Below, one piece after another: positions 1 to 9,120 of a stretch of 64,000 nt of DNA. The DNA comes from JAYRZB01 sp041916675 (GTDB lineage: Bacteria > Pseudomonadota > Alphaproteobacteria > Rhizobiales > Devosiaceae): contig JAYRZB010000004.1 of the NCBI GenBank assembly GCA_041916675.1, positions 124,001 to 188,000 of the forward strand, given 5' to 3'. The notes below the pieces were generated by a model. It had not been told where the DNA came from. It saw nothing but the letters and a program-made list of their open reading frames with translations, and searched no databases. Every line of letters starts with the position of its first letter. The stretch's first letter is position 1. The position numbers were made by a program, and so were the translations under genes.

Positions 1-711
1 ACCATCCAGGGCGTTCTCGAGTTTCTGCGAATTCCCTACACCCACTCAGGCGTGCTGGCTTCTGCATTGGCCATGGACAAGCACCAGACCAAGATCATGC
101 TCAAGGCTGCCGGAATTCCGGTGACTGATCATGTGGTGGCATCGCGGGGCGAGATTGCCAAATCGCACTTGATGGCGCCGCCCTATGTGATCAAGCCGGT
201 GGCCGATGGGTCAAGCGTTGGCATTTTCATCGTCAAGGCCGACCAGAGCCATCCACCCCAGGAAATACTAGGCGAGGACTGGAAGGGCGGTGAGATGCTG
301 ATGGTCGAGCGTTATATCGCTGGACGCGAGCTGACTTGCGCGGTGATGGGGGACGTGGCCCTTGGGGTGACTGAAATCGTCACCGACCTGCATTTCTACA
401 ACTACGAGGCCAAATACTCGGCAGGTGGGTCCAAACACGTCATTCCTGCGCAGATTTCACCGAAAATTTACGACAAAGTGCAGAAGATGAGCCTGAAGGC
501 GCACGTGGCGCTTGGCTGTCGAGGCATCACCCGGACTGACTTCCGCTACAACGATCAGGCGGGCGAAGACGGTGAGCTTGTCTGTCTGGAAATCAACACC
601 CAGCCCGGCATGACCCCAACCTCCCTGGCACCCGAGCAGGCCGCCCACGCTGGGCACTCCTTCGAAGAACTGGTCGCCTGGATGGTGGAGGACGCGAGTT
701 GCAACAGGTAG
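1..711 (+). CDS. ddl: D-alanine--D-alanine ligase, 5'-truncated by window edge
   Basis: Ddl joins two D-alanines with ATP in the cytoplasm to make the dipeptide end of the peptidoglycan precursor. About 236 residues are visible from the first base in frame 1; family members have about 305, so roughly the first 70 are outside the window. The ATP-grasp signatures are clear: the lysine strand in PYVIKPVADGSSVGIF, and near the end the metal and substrate loop EINTQPGMT followed by LAPEQAAHAG. The stop is 11 bases before the ftsQ start, as in the conserved murC-murB-ddl-ftsQ-ftsA-ftsZ order, so it probably shares that transcript. Confidence 0.96.
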   Translation, partial: TIQGVLEFLRIPYTHSGVLASALAMDKHQTKIMLKAAGIPVTDHVVASRGEIAKSHLMAPPYVIKPVADGSSVGIFIVKADQSHPPQEILGEDWKGGEMLMVERYIAGRELTCAVMGDVALGVTEIVTDLHFYNYEAKYSAGGSKHVIPAQISPKIYDKVQKMSLKAHVALGCRGITRTDFRYNDQAGEDGELVCLEINTQPGMTPTSLAPEQAAHAGHSFEELVAWMVEDASCNR

Positions 712-722
712 GGAGCAAAGCG

Positions 723-1667
723 ATGACCGCCACAGCCGTGGTGGTTGATCCGCGCCGTTTGCCTGTTCCAATCCGCAAGCCGTCCAGCCGCGCGCTGGTC
801 AATGCCCGCCATGCCTGGGTTTTGCACAAGCGCGTGCTGCTGCGCTTGCTGGCTGCCGCCGCAGTGCTGGTCGGTGTCACGGCGGTTTATGAAGCCCGGG
901 ATGCCATTGGCACGGGTGTGGCGACTCTGAGCGGGATGCTGCAGGGTGAATTCGCCGATGCTGGCTTTGGCATCGACCAGATCCAGATTACCGGCCAGAC
1001 CCTGACCAGCGAGGCCGAGATTTTCAAAGCCCTGGCAGTCGAACCGCGTACATCGACAGTTAATTTTGACGCCGAAGCTGCACGTAGCCGGATTGCCGAC
1101 TTGCCGTCGGTTGATGCGGTTACGGTGCGCAAGGTTTATCCAGGGCAACTTGTTGTTTCGATCACCGAGAAGGTGCCCGTCGCGCGCTGGCGCGTGGATG
1201 GCGTGACTTTTGTCGTTGATGCCGCAGGCGAGCAGATCGGTGAAGATCGCGGCGCATACGGAGAGTTGCCGCTCGTCGTTGGCGACGGTGCCGCCGACGA
1301 CGCGCTAGTGATGATCCGTGCTCTTGATCGCTTCGACAGCCTCAAGACCGGCCTGATTGCTCTGTCGCGCATCGCCGACCGGCGTTGGGATATGATCTTC
1401 GACAGCGGGATGCGGGCGCAGCTGCCGGAGCAGGGGGTAGCGCAGGCGCTGGCGCAGTTGGTCATTCTCCAGCGCGACTATCAGTTGCTTGATCGTGACG
1501 TCACTCTGATTGACTTGCGGGTGCCGGGTCTCCTGGCACTCAAGCCATCCGAGGCTTTGGCCGAACAGCGGGCCAAGGACGCAAAGACCAAGCCAAAAGC
1601 ACCAAAGCCTGCCGACAGCGAATATGCGACCCCGGCCGAGAATGCCGCAGGAACCACCAAGCCATGA
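723..1667 (+). CDS. ftsQ: Cell division protein FtsQ
   Basis: FtsQ is a single-pass inner-membrane protein that links early and late divisome proteins. The product is 314 residues from the ATG at 723, which follows an AGGGAGC ribosome site; an in-frame TTG at 699 would overlap ddl and looks less likely. A basic cytoplasmic N-terminus is followed by one hydrophobic segment at about residues 38-56, then a POTRA domain (IQITGQTLTSEAEIFKAL, about 80-150) and the FtsQ beta domain. The C-terminus is a Lys/Pro/Ala-rich tail. Its stop overlaps the ftsA start in ATGA, indicating translational coupling. Confidence 0.94.
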   Translation: MTATAVVVDPRRLPVPIRKPSSRALVNARHAWVLHKRVLLRLLAAAAVLVGVTAVYEARDAIGTGVATLSGMLQGEFADAGFGIDQIQITGQTLTSEAEIFKALAVEPRTSTVNFDAEAARSRIADLPSVDAVTVRKVYPGQLVVSITEKVPVARWRVDGVTFVVDAAGEQIGEDRGAYGELPLVVGDGAADDALVMIRALDRFDSLKTGLIALSRIADRRWDMIFDSGMRAQLPEQGVAQALAQLVILQRDYQLLDRDVTLIDLRVPGLLALKPSEALAEQRAKDAKTKPKAPKPADSEYATPAENAAGTTKP

Positions 1668-2977
1668 TGACCGACGCCATGACCATGCGGCTCAAGCCAC
1701 TCCAGCCCGGACGCACTTCCCTTGTCGCGGTGCTTGATGTGGGGTCGACCAAAATCTGCTGTGTCATCGCTCGCCTCAGCCCGCGCCCTGAGGGTAAGGC
1801 TCTCAAGGGGCGCACCCACGCCGCCGAGGTTATCGGCTTTGGTTATGGTCCCTCGTCGGGCATCAAGAGTGGGGTCATTACAGACCTCGATAAGGCCGAG
1901 CAGGCCATCCGCTCGGTTGTGGGGATGGCCGAGCGCGCCGCTGGCCTCACCGTCCAGTCGGTTATCGTCAATGTCACAGCCGGTCGACTGGGCTCGGAAA
2001 CATTCTCAGCCACCGTCTCGCTTGGCGGGCAGGAAGTTGAACGCGCCGACCTGCAGCGCGTGCTGCGCGCCGTTAACGATCGTTCGGTCCGGCCGGAACG
2101 CTCGATTGTTCACGCGTTGCCAATCGGTTACGCGCTGGATGGTCAGAAGGGGATCCGTGATCCGCTGGGCATGGTTGGTGAAAAACTCAGTGTGGATGTT
2201 GCGGTGGTCAGCGCCGAAACGCTTGCGATGCGCAATATCGAGCTGGTGCTGCACCGGTGCCATCTTCAGATAGAAGCCCTGATCGCCACCCCCTACGCCA
2301 GTGGGCTTGCAACGCTCGTCGACGATGAAGCCAAGCTCGGTGTCGCCTGCATCGATTTCGGCGGTGCAACAACCACCGTTTCGGTCTTTTCCGAGGGGCA
2401 GTTGGTTTATGCCGACGCCATTGCCGTCGGTGGCCATCATCTGACTCTCGATATCGCCCGCCAGCTTTCGGTCGGTGTCGCGGATGCTGAACGTCTCAAG
2501 ACCTTCTATGGCAGCGTGCTGCCCGGGCAGGCTGACGAGCGCGATATGATTTCGATTGTGCCGGTCGGCGCCGCCGCTGACGAAGCCCCCGGGCAAATCC
2601 CGCGCTCGACGATCACCCGCATTGTGCGCCCGCGCATCGAGGAAATCCTGACCGCCATTCGCGATCGCATGCAAGCCACCGGGATGATGGACGTCTGCGG
2701 CCGCCGATTTGTGCTGACCGGCGGTGCCAGCGAGTTGACCGGGCTTCCTGAAGTTGCCCGTCGCGTTCTGGCGCGCAACGTGCGCAATGGCCGCCCGATG
2801 GGCATTGCGGGCCTGCCGGAAATGGCAAAGACCGCAGCTTTCGCCACGGTCTCCGGCATGTTGATCTACCCACAGGTTTGCGTGCAGGAATATTCAGAGC
2901 CACGCGCATCGCACAAGCTGACCGGCACGGACGGTTATCTTGCCCGCGTCGGCTCATGGTTGCGTCACAGCTTTTAA
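1664..2977 (+). CDS. ftsA: Cell division protein FtsA
   Basis: FtsA is the actin-like membrane tether of the FtsZ ring. The 437-residue protein starts with a short basic leader and then the phosphate-1 motif VAVLDVGSTKICCVIARL (about residues 21-38). The second nucleotide-binding segment is GVACIDFGGATTTVSVF and the adenosine motif is VLTGGASELTGL. The last residues, ARVGSWLRHSF, form the amphipathic membrane-targeting helix typical of FtsA. The gene overlaps ftsQ by 4 bases. In most alphaproteobacteria ftsZ follows at once; here an opposite-strand gene separates them, so ftsZ must rely on its own promoter. Confidence 0.96.
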   Translation: MMTDAMTMRLKPLQPGRTSLVAVLDVGSTKICCVIARLSPRPEGKALKGRTHAAEVIGFGYGPSSGIKSGVITDLDKAEQAIRSVVGMAERAAGLTVQSVIVNVTAGRLGSETFSATVSLGGQEVERADLQRVLRAVNDRSVRPERSIVHALPIGYALDGQKGIRDPLGMVGEKLSVDVAVVSAETLAMRNIELVLHRCHLQIEALIATPYASGLATLVDDEAKLGVACIDFGGATTTVSVFSEGQLVYADAIAVGGHHLTLDIARQLSVGVADAERLKTFYGSVLPGQADERDMISIVPVGAAADEAPGQIPRSTITRIVRPRIEEILTAIRDRMQATGMMDVCGRRFVLTGGASELTGLPEVARRVLARNVRNGRPMGIAGLPEMAKTAAFATVSGMLIYPQVCVQEYSEPRASHKLTGTDGYLARVGSWLRHSF

Positions 2978-2978
2978 T

Positions 2979-3437
2979 TCAGCCGTTGTAGGCTTTCTGA
3001 AGATCTGCAACCACGATCTTGGTCATGGCAAGCATGGCATCGGTGGCGCGTGCCGCGCCTTCGCGATTTGAACCGCCGACGGTCTCATAAAGCTGCTTGG
3101 GCACGATCTGCCAGGACAGGCCGAATTTGTCCTTGCACCATCCACACATGCTGGGCACGCCGCCGTCGGCAGTCAAAATGTCCCAGAAATAGTCAACCTC
3201 TTCCTGGCCCGAGCATTCAACCACGAACGAAACCGCTTCGTTAAACTTGAACATCGGTCCGCCGTTCAGAAGCATGAAGCGCTGGCCCTCGAGTTCGATC
3301 ACTGCGGTAAAGGCAGGCTTGTCGGGCGAATGCCGAACGACGTTGTGCACCTGGGCCGATTTGAAGGTTGAGGTGTAGAACTTGATCGCGTCGTCAATGC
3401 GCTCATCGAACCAGAGGCAAGGCATTATTTTGGTCAT
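2979..3437 (-). CDS. VOC family protein, PhnB-like
   Basis: This 152-residue protein belongs to the vicinal-oxygen-chelate superfamily in its PhnB/'3-demethylubiquinone methyltransferase-like' branch. Recognisable parts are the start MTKIMPCLWFDERIDDAIKF, the central RFMLLNGGPMFKFNEAVSF strand pair, and the WCKDKFGLSWQIVP motif. Family members bind a metal or small molecule; no substrate can be assigned. It lies tail-to-tail with ftsA with one base between stops, and head-to-head with ftsZ across about 260 bases. Its position inside the division cluster looks like an insertion without functional link. The A+T-rich stretch before its start may hold its promoter. Confidence 0.88.
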   Translation of the reverse strand: MTKIMPCLWFDERIDDAIKFYTSTFKSAQVHNVVRHSPDKPAFTAVIELEGQRFMLLNGGPMFKFNEAVSFVVECSGQEEVDYFWDILTADGGVPSMCGWCKDKFGLSWQIVPKQLYETVGGSNREGAARATDAMLAMTKIVVADLQKAYNG

Positions 3438-3567
3438 CTCGGGGTCCTGACTATCCTGTAACTGACTTGTTATATAAATAAGAGGTTATGTAATTCGGCA
3501 GTCGGCGTCAAGCTGCATGTTGGCGGCTATAGCCGTCCAAAACGCACGGGGAAAGGCCGCCGCATGG

Positions 3568-3582
3568 TTAACCGCTGATCAA
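3568..3582 (+). promoter_or_regulatory. Possible CtrA-type site upstream of ftsZ
   Basis: The sequence TTAA-N7-TCAA differs by one base from the alphaproteobacterial CtrA consensus TTAA-N7-TTAA. Two further isolated TTAA tetramers occur at 3618 and 3650. CtrA controls ftsZ in Caulobacter, so the location is sensible, but a one-mismatch 8-base motif arises by chance easily. It lies 120 bases before the ftsZ start. Confidence 0.25.
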
Positions 3583-3701
3583 CACTGGCGCCTGCTCAGT
3601 TGCAATTTGCGCGGCCGTTAACGGATTTGGTTGCTTTGTTAGGGCTCGATTAACGAATTGGCGACTAAAACTGGTTCGAAACGCCACCTATGGGGCCTTA
3701 A

Positions 3702-5324
3702 ATGACCATCAATCTCACCATTCCGGACATCCAGGAACTCAAGCCGCGCATCACCGTTTTCGGCGTCGGCGGGGCAGGTGGTAACGCCGTCAACAACATG
3801 ATCAATTCCGGGCTTGATGGCGTCGATTTCGTTGTCGCCAACACCGATGCCCAGGCACTGGCACTCTCGAAAGCCTCGCGCATCATTCAACTCGGTGTCG
3901 CCGTAACTGAGGGTCTTGGCGCGGGTTCGCACCCAGAAGTGGGGCGCGCTGCTGCTGAAGAAAGCTACGATGAGATCAACGATCATCTCTCGGGTTCGCA
4001 CATGGTGTTTATCACAGCGGGCATGGGTGGCGGCACCGGCACCGGCGCTGCCCCAGTGATTGCCCGTGCCGCACGCGAGCAGGGTATCCTCACCGTCGGC
4101 GTGGTCACCAAGCCGTTCCAGTTTGAAGGCAATCGCCGCACACGCCTGGCCGAGGACGGGATCGACGAACTGCATCGCCACGTCGACACGCTGATCGTTA
4201 TTCCCAACCAGAACCTGTTCCGGGTTGCCAACGAGAAGACCACCTTTGCCGACGCCTTCGCCATGGCCGACCAGGTGCTCTATTCCGGTGTTGCGTGCAT
4301 CACCGACCTGATGGTCAAGGAAGGCCTGATCAATCTCGACTTCGCCGACGTGCGCGCCGTCATGCGCGGTATGGGTAAGGCGATGATGGGGACTGGCGAA
4401 GCATCCGGTGAAGACCGTGCCCGCCATGCCGCCGAGGCTGCCATTGCCAACCCGCTGCTCGATGATGTGTCGATGCACGGCGCTCGCGGCCTGCTGATCT
4501 CGATCACAGGTGGTCCGGATCTCACGCTCTATGAGGTTGACGAGGCAGCAAGCCGCATCCGTGAGGAAGTCGATCCCGACGCCAACATCATTCTCGGCGC
4601 AACCTTTGATCCTTCACTCAATGGCACGATCCGCGTTTCTGTCGTGGCGACGGGCACCGATGCTACCATGGTGCAGGCCATGGAGCCGGTGAAGTCGAAC
4701 CCGGCACGCGCGATTTCGGTCAAGCGCCCTGCGATGCAGGAAACGGCGTACGCGCCGCAGGTTGATATCGAATCACAGGTTGAAGCGGCTGTCGCCGAGG
4801 CAATCAACTATGACGAACCCTACGGCGCTTATGCCGAGGATGATGGCGTTATGGTCGAGCCATATATTCCCGCCGCCAGTCACCATCACGTGGAAGAGCC
4901 GACGTATCCCCCGGAAGCGCCGATTCCGAGCGTCTACGTGCCCTCCCACGCCGAGCGTCCCGACGGGCAGCGCCGCATGCCGCGGACCGAGGAACTCCCG
5001 GTTGTTGCGCGCCGGACACAGGAGGCGCATGAAAAGCATGATGCAGAACCGCGGAACGCGCGTGCGCTCTTCCGTCGGCTTGCGTCGAATGTCGGCCTCG
5101 GCCTGCGCGCTCCCGACGATCATGGCGGCGATGAAACCAGCTATACTGCATCCGATGATGCAGCAGCGCGCAGCGCGATTGAGGCCGCTGCGCCAAGGGT
5201 TTCACACAATTCTTCCCCCCGAGACGGGGCGCAGGGCAACGCCGACGCATACGGTCGACCGGTGGCCGCTGCTCCTGCCAAGGAACACCTGGAAATCCCT
5301 TCGTTCCTGCGCAAACACGGTTAG
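3702..5324 (+). CDS. ftsZ: Cell division protein FtsZ
   Basis: FtsZ is the tubulin-like GTPase that forms the cytokinetic ring. The product is 540 residues, longer than the about 380 of enterobacteria because of the extended, variable linker usual in Rhizobiales (about residues 330-525). Seen directly: the nucleotide loop GVGGAGGNAVNNM (21-33), the tubulin signature GGGTGTG (109-115), and the T7 loop LINLDFADVRAVM. The protein ends with EIPSFLRKHG, the conserved C-terminal peptide that binds FtsA. It has its own upstream region because of the opposite-strand neighbour. A strong rho-independent terminator follows, separating it from lpxC. Confidence 0.97.
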   Translation: MTINLTIPDIQELKPRITVFGVGGAGGNAVNNMINSGLDGVDFVVANTDAQALALSKASRIIQLGVAVTEGLGAGSHPEVGRAAAEESYDEINDHLSGSHMVFITAGMGGGTGTGAAPVIARAAREQGILTVGVVTKPFQFEGNRRTRLAEDGIDELHRHVDTLIVIPNQNLFRVANEKTTFADAFAMADQVLYSGVACITDLMVKEGLINLDFADVRAVMRGMGKAMMGTGEASGEDRARHAAEAAIANPLLDDVSMHGARGLLISITGGPDLTLYEVDEAASRIREEVDPDANIILGATFDPSLNGTIRVSVVATGTDATMVQAMEPVKSNPARAISVKRPAMQETAYAPQVDIESQVEAAVAEAINYDEPYGAYAEDDGVMVEPYIPAASHHHVEEPTYPPEAPIPSVYVPSHAERPDGQRRMPRTEELPVVARRTQEAHEKHDAEPRNARALFRRLASNVGLGLRAPDDHGGDETSYTASDDAAARSAIEAAAPRVSHNSSPRDGAQGNADAYGRPVAAAPAKEHLEIPSFLRKHG

Positions 5325-5352
5325 CACTCGATTTATTTCGGGGCATAAGTTC

Positions 5353-5384
5353 ACCCGGTGCGGCTTTCGCACCGGGTTTTTTTT
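5353..5384 (+). terminator. Rho-independent terminator after ftsZ
   Basis: A perfect 9-bp stem (ACCCGGTGC/GCACCGGGT) with a 7-base loop runs directly into eight T residues. It lies 28 bases after the ftsZ stop and before lpxC. Confidence 0.92.
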
Positions 5385-5424
5385 GAGTAAGACCTTAGTT
5401 CGATTGGGTACGGAGTCTCCGAAC

Positions 5425-6384
5425 ATGCAAAAGCTGTCCGCGCGCCAGCGCACCCTTGCTGGTGTGCTTGAGTTCAGTGGGTTCGGTGTACATAGCGCTC
5501 TGCCAGTTACTTTGACTATTGAGCCTGCCGCGCCCGACAGTGGATATCTTATCGCACGTAAACTTGAGGATGGGCGGACAGCTGGCCCCGTAGCGGTTCA
5601 TTTCTCGCGTGTTACCCGCACGACGCTTTGCACTACCCTTGACCTTGGTGACAGTGTTTCTGTTGCGACGATTGAGCACGTGATTTCCGCGCTCTCGGGC
5701 CTGGGCGTCGATAATGCCCTGATTACTCTGATTGGTGGGGCCGAGTGCCCAATTCTCGATGGCAGTGCTGCCCCGTTTGTTGAAGCCATCATGTCAGTTG
5801 GCCTCGTGGTTCAGCCTGCGACGCGAAAATACATCAAGGTTCTGCGTGCCGTCATGGTTCGCAACAACGATGCTTCCGCTGCTCTTGAGCCCTATAACGG
5901 TCGGGCGCTGGACCTCGAAATCGACTTTGACAGCAAGGTTATTGGCCGCCAGCGCATGATTTTTGACTGGACGCCGCGCCGGTATTGCGAAGACGTGTCG
6001 CGTGCACGCACCTTTGGATTTGTGCGCGATGCCAAGGCGCTGCGTCAGGCGGGCTATGCGCTGGGCTCGAGCCTTGAAAACTCGATCACTGTCCACGACG
6101 AGCGCATCCTCAATCCCGGCGGATTGCGTTACGAGGACGAATTCGTCCGCCACAAGCTGCTCGATGCTATCGGCGATCTGGCACTCGGTGGCTTGCCGAT
6201 CTACGGGCGCTTTCGGTCGTATAAAGGCGGTCATGCGCTTAATGCACTGGTTCTGGCGGGGCTCTTTGCCAGCGACGCTAACTATGAGATAGTTGGTGCC
6301 GAAGACCTGCCGCTCGCGTTCGATGCGCTTGATGATATGCCGGATGGCATCGAAGTCAGCCCCTATCTGCGTTCGGTCGGATAG
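5425..6384 (+). CDS. lpxC: UDP-3-O-acyl-N-acetylglucosamine deacetylase
   Basis: LpxC catalyses the committed, zinc-dependent deacetylation in lipid A synthesis. The start MQKLSARQRTLAG gives 319 residues, close to the family's usual 305-320; the reading frame is open far upstream through ftsZ, but the terminator between them excludes that. The zinc ligands are His85 (IEHVISAL), His243 and Asp247 (HKLLDAIGD), and the catalytic His270 lies in KGGHALN. Its presence shows an outer membrane with lipid A. The gene follows ftsZ, its normal place in this order, and precedes bamD by 77 bases. Confidence 0.96.
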   Translation: MQKLSARQRTLAGVLEFSGFGVHSALPVTLTIEPAAPDSGYLIARKLEDGRTAGPVAVHFSRVTRTTLCTTLDLGDSVSVATIEHVISALSGLGVDNALITLIGGAECPILDGSAAPFVEAIMSVGLVVQPATRKYIKVLRAVMVRNNDASAALEPYNGRALDLEIDFDSKVIGRQRMIFDWTPRRYCEDVSRARTFGFVRDAKALRQAGYALGSSLENSITVHDERILNPGGLRYEDEFVRHKLLDAIGDLALGGLPIYGRFRSYKGGHALNALVLAGLFASDANYEIVGAEDLPLAFDALDDMPDGIEVSPYLRSVG

Positions 6385-6461
6385 GACCTATCAGGCAATT
6401 CGCCACAGTTTTGATCCAATTGAACTTTAGGCCGCTGGTCTCTTCTCGCGGTGCGTAACAC

Positions 6462-7313
6462 ATGGGGCAGTTCGTGACAGTCAACGCTTTTACAGGATTT
6501 TCCAGCAAGGCCCTTCGGGTCCTGGCGGTTGGCGCGCTGGTTGCGGTCCTGGCCGGTTGCAATCTGTTCGGTCCCCCCAAAATTAAGGAAGAGGCAATCA
6601 TCCCGCCTGAGACGCTCTATACCAGTGCGCTCGCGGACATGGACGCCCAGAAATACCTGACCGCGATCAAGACGCTTGAAAAGCTCGAACGCCAGCACCC
6701 TTACTCGGAGTATAACGAGAAGGCCAAGCTGATGTCTGTGTACGCAAACTACCGCATCGGCAAATTCCCCGAGGCGATTGCTGCAGCGGATCGCTATATC
6801 GCGTTGTTCCCGGCGTCCAAAGAACTGCCCTATGTGCTTTATCTGAAGGGCACTTCTTATTTCGGTCAGATCAAGGACATCACCCGCGACCAACAGATCG
6901 CCCAGAACGCGATCGAAACCTATTCCATGCTGATTGCAAACTACCCCAAGTCTGAACACGCCAAGGATGCGCGCGATAAGATTGTCATTGCCTACGACCA
7001 GCTTGCCGGTAAGGAAATGTCCGTCGGGCGGTACTATCTCGGCAATGGGCAGTATGCAGCGGCTATCAATCGTTTCCGCGTTGTCGTCGAGCAGTTCCAG
7101 ACCTCAACCCATATCGAAGAAGCGCTCTATCGCCTGACGGAGGCCAACCTGTCGCTTGGTCTGGTTGTTGAGGCCCAGACAGCTGCGGCCGTTCTTGGGC
7201 ACAACTATCCATCGAGCAGCTGGTATAAGCAGGCGTTCGCCTTGCTTGAAAAGCAGGGTCTCGCCCCGCAGATGAACCAGGGTTCGGACCTGGCGTCCTT
7301 CAAGAAGACCTGA
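6462..7313 (+). CDS. bamD: Outer membrane assembly lipoprotein BamD
   Basis: BamD is the essential lipoprotein of the BAM machine that inserts beta-barrel proteins in the outer membrane. The 283-residue precursor has a hydrophobic leader ending in the lipobox VLAGC, with the lipidated cysteine at residue 33. The mature part consists of tetratricopeptide-like repeats, for instance ALADMDAQKYLTAIKTLEKL and the YANYRIGKFPEAIAAADRYI segment. It sits in the conserved lpxC-bamD-recN order. No terminator is evident before recN, 136 bases downstream. Confidence 0.94.
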   Translation: MGQFVTVNAFTGFSSKALRVLAVGALVAVLAGCNLFGPPKIKEEAIIPPETLYTSALADMDAQKYLTAIKTLEKLERQHPYSEYNEKAKLMSVYANYRIGKFPEAIAAADRYIALFPASKELPYVLYLKGTSYFGQIKDITRDQQIAQNAIETYSMLIANYPKSEHAKDARDKIVIAYDQLAGKEMSVGRYYLGNGQYAAAINRFRVVVEQFQTSTHIEEALYRLTEANLSLGLVVEAQTAAAVLGHNYPSSSWYKQAFALLEKQGLAPQMNQGSDLASFKKT

Positions 7314-7349
7314 TCAATCGCGCCGCGTGGGCGGAACTTGCAAATATTC

Positions 7350-7364
7350 GTTGCTTGTTTGTTC
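7350..7364 (+). promoter_or_regulatory. Possible LexA (SOS) box before recN
   Basis: GTTG-N7-GTTC differs by one base from the alphaproteobacterial LexA consensus GTTC-N7-GTTC. It lies 86 bases before recN, a gene commonly SOS-controlled. A one-mismatch match is weak on its own. Confidence 0.3.
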
Positions 7365-7449
7365 CGCTCCGGGCTAAGTTTCGGTCCGCGTGAGCCGGTG
7401 GCAGTGACGGGGCCAATCCGCCACGCTGGGTCAAAGGGCTGCTCCCGGC

Positions 7450-9120
7450 ATGCTAAGTGCGCTTTCGGTTCGTAACATCGTTCTGATCGACCAGCTCGAT
7501 CTGTCCCTTGGTTCAGGACTAACGGTCCTGACGGGGGAAACCGGCGCCGGAAAATCAATTCTTCTGGATGCATTGACGCTGGCACTTGGGGGGCGCGGAG
7601 ATGCGTCTCTGGTGCGCAAGGGTGCCGAAAGCGGGCAGGTGGTCGCGGTGCTACAGCTTGCCAAGGGGCATCCTGCCCGCGAAGCGTTGCGCGACAATGA
7701 TATTCCCGATGATGAAGATGTCATTCTGCGCCGCGTGCAACTTGCCGATGGCCGCACCAGAGCGTTCATCAACGATCAGCCCGTATCGGCCGCGTTGCTG
7801 CAGAAGGTAGGCTCGCTGGTGGTGGAGATCCACGGCCAGCATGATGATCGGGCCCTGGTCGACGCGGCCTCGCACCGTGCGTTGCTCGATGCATTCGGCG
7901 GCCATGATGCGATGAGCGCTTCCGTGCGCGACGCCCATATACTGCTGGCAGAAGCGGACGATGCAGTCGCGGCCCAGAAGGCGGCCGTCCGCAAGGCGCA
8001 GGCCGACGAGGAATATGCCCGGCATGTGGTAGAGGAGCTAGGCGCGCTCAAACCACAAGCCGGCGAAGAAGATGAACTGGCAGAGCGCCGCCAGCACCTG
8101 ATGCAGCTTGAACGCGCCGCCGAAGAGGTGCGCGAGGCCGACGAGATGCTCAACGGGCCAACCGCTCCCGGACCGGCGCTGGCATCTCTAATGCGCCGCC
8201 TGATGCGTAAGGTTGACAGTGGGGGAGCCATCTTCCAGCCGATTGTTGATGCGCTGGACGCCTCGCTTGTCTCGCTCGACCGCACCTCAGACGCCCTGGA
8301 AACGCTTAAACGCGAAATGGCGTTTGACCCCCGCGAGCTTGAGCAGGTCGAAGAGCGCCTGTTTGCCCTGCGTGCTGCGGCCCGCAAGCACCAGACGACC
8401 TGTGACGGCCTCGCCGATGTGCTGGCCCGGTACAAGACCGACCTCGATACGTTGCAGAGTGGCGAAACGAACCTCGCCAGGCTTGAGACCGCTGCCGCTG
8501 AGGCGCGGGCCGCGTATGACAAGGCCGCCTCAGTTTTAAGCCGGGCGCGCGGGTTGGTGGCACAGGAACTCAGCCTCGCTGTCGAGGCGGAATTGCCCGA
8601 TCTCAAGCTGGGCTCGGCCCACTTCATTGTCGATCATCAGGTCGATGAGTCTCGCATAGCGGCCACCGGGTTCGACCAGATAGCCTTTCACGTCCAGACT
8701 AACCCGGGCACCTTGCCCGGCCCGCTGCTCAAGGTGGCGTCGGGTGGTGAATTGTCGCGTTTCCTGTTGGCGCTTAAGGTCGTGCTTGCCGACCGCGGCT
8801 CGGCGCCTGTGCTGATCTTTGACGAGATCGACACGGGGGTCGGTGGAGCGGTTGCCGATGCCATCGGGCGTCGCCTCGCGCGGTTGTCGGCGCGGGTTCA
8901 GGTCCTCACCGTTACCCACGCCCCTCAAGTGGCGGCGCGGGCCCAGCGCCACCTGCTCATCGAAAAGCAGGCCGTGGAAGAGGGGGCATTTGTGCGCACT
9001 CACGTCCGTCCGCTTGAGCTAGATGCTCGCCGCGAGGAAGTGGCACGCATGTTGGCGGGCGCGACAGTCACCGAAGAGGCTCGCGCTGCAGCAACGCGTT
9101 TGATGTCGGAGGTATCGTGA
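7450..9120 (+). CDS. recN: DNA repair protein RecN
   Basis: RecN is an SMC-like ATPase that acts early in recombinational repair of double-strand breaks. The 556-residue protein has the Walker A motif GETGAGKS at residues 29-36 and the Walker B/D-loop VLIFDEIDTGVGG from about 454. The ABC signature lies before it in VASGGELSRFLLALK. Between the two half-ATPases is a long charged coiled-coil region (about 170-380). The start ATGCTAAGTGCGC is consistent with the usual N-terminus. The stop overlaps the ligA GTG start, so the two are translationally coupled. Confidence 0.96.
   Translation: MLSALSVRNIVLIDQLDLSLGSGLTVLTGETGAGKSILLDALTLALGGRGDASLVRKGAESGQVVAVLQLAKGHPAREALRDNDIPDDEDVILRRVQLADGRTRAFINDQPVSAALLQKVGSLVVEIHGQHDDRALVDAASHRALLDAFGGHDAMSASVRDAHILLAEADDAVAAQKAAVRKAQADEEYARHVVEELGALKPQAGEEDELAERRQHLMQLERAAEEVREADEMLNGPTAPGPALASLMRRLMRKVDSGGAIFQPIVDALDASLVSLDRTSDALETLKREMAFDPRELEQVEERLFALRAAARKHQTTCDGLADVLARYKTDLDTLQSGETNLARLETAAAEARAAYDKAASVLSRARGLVAQELSLAVEAELPDLKLGSAHFIVDHQVDESRIAATGFDQIAFHVQTNPGTLPGPLLKVASGGELSRFLLALKVVLADRGSAPVLIFDEIDTGVGGAVADAIGRRLARLSARVQVLTVTHAPQVAARAQRHLLIEKQAVEEGAFVRTHVRPLELDARREEVARMLAGATVTEEARAAATRLMSEVS

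Noticed and set aside
4762..5424. A long upstream extension of the lpxC frame through ftsZ
   Set aside because: A strong terminator at 5353-5384 and the family N-terminus at 5425 show that the real start is 5425.
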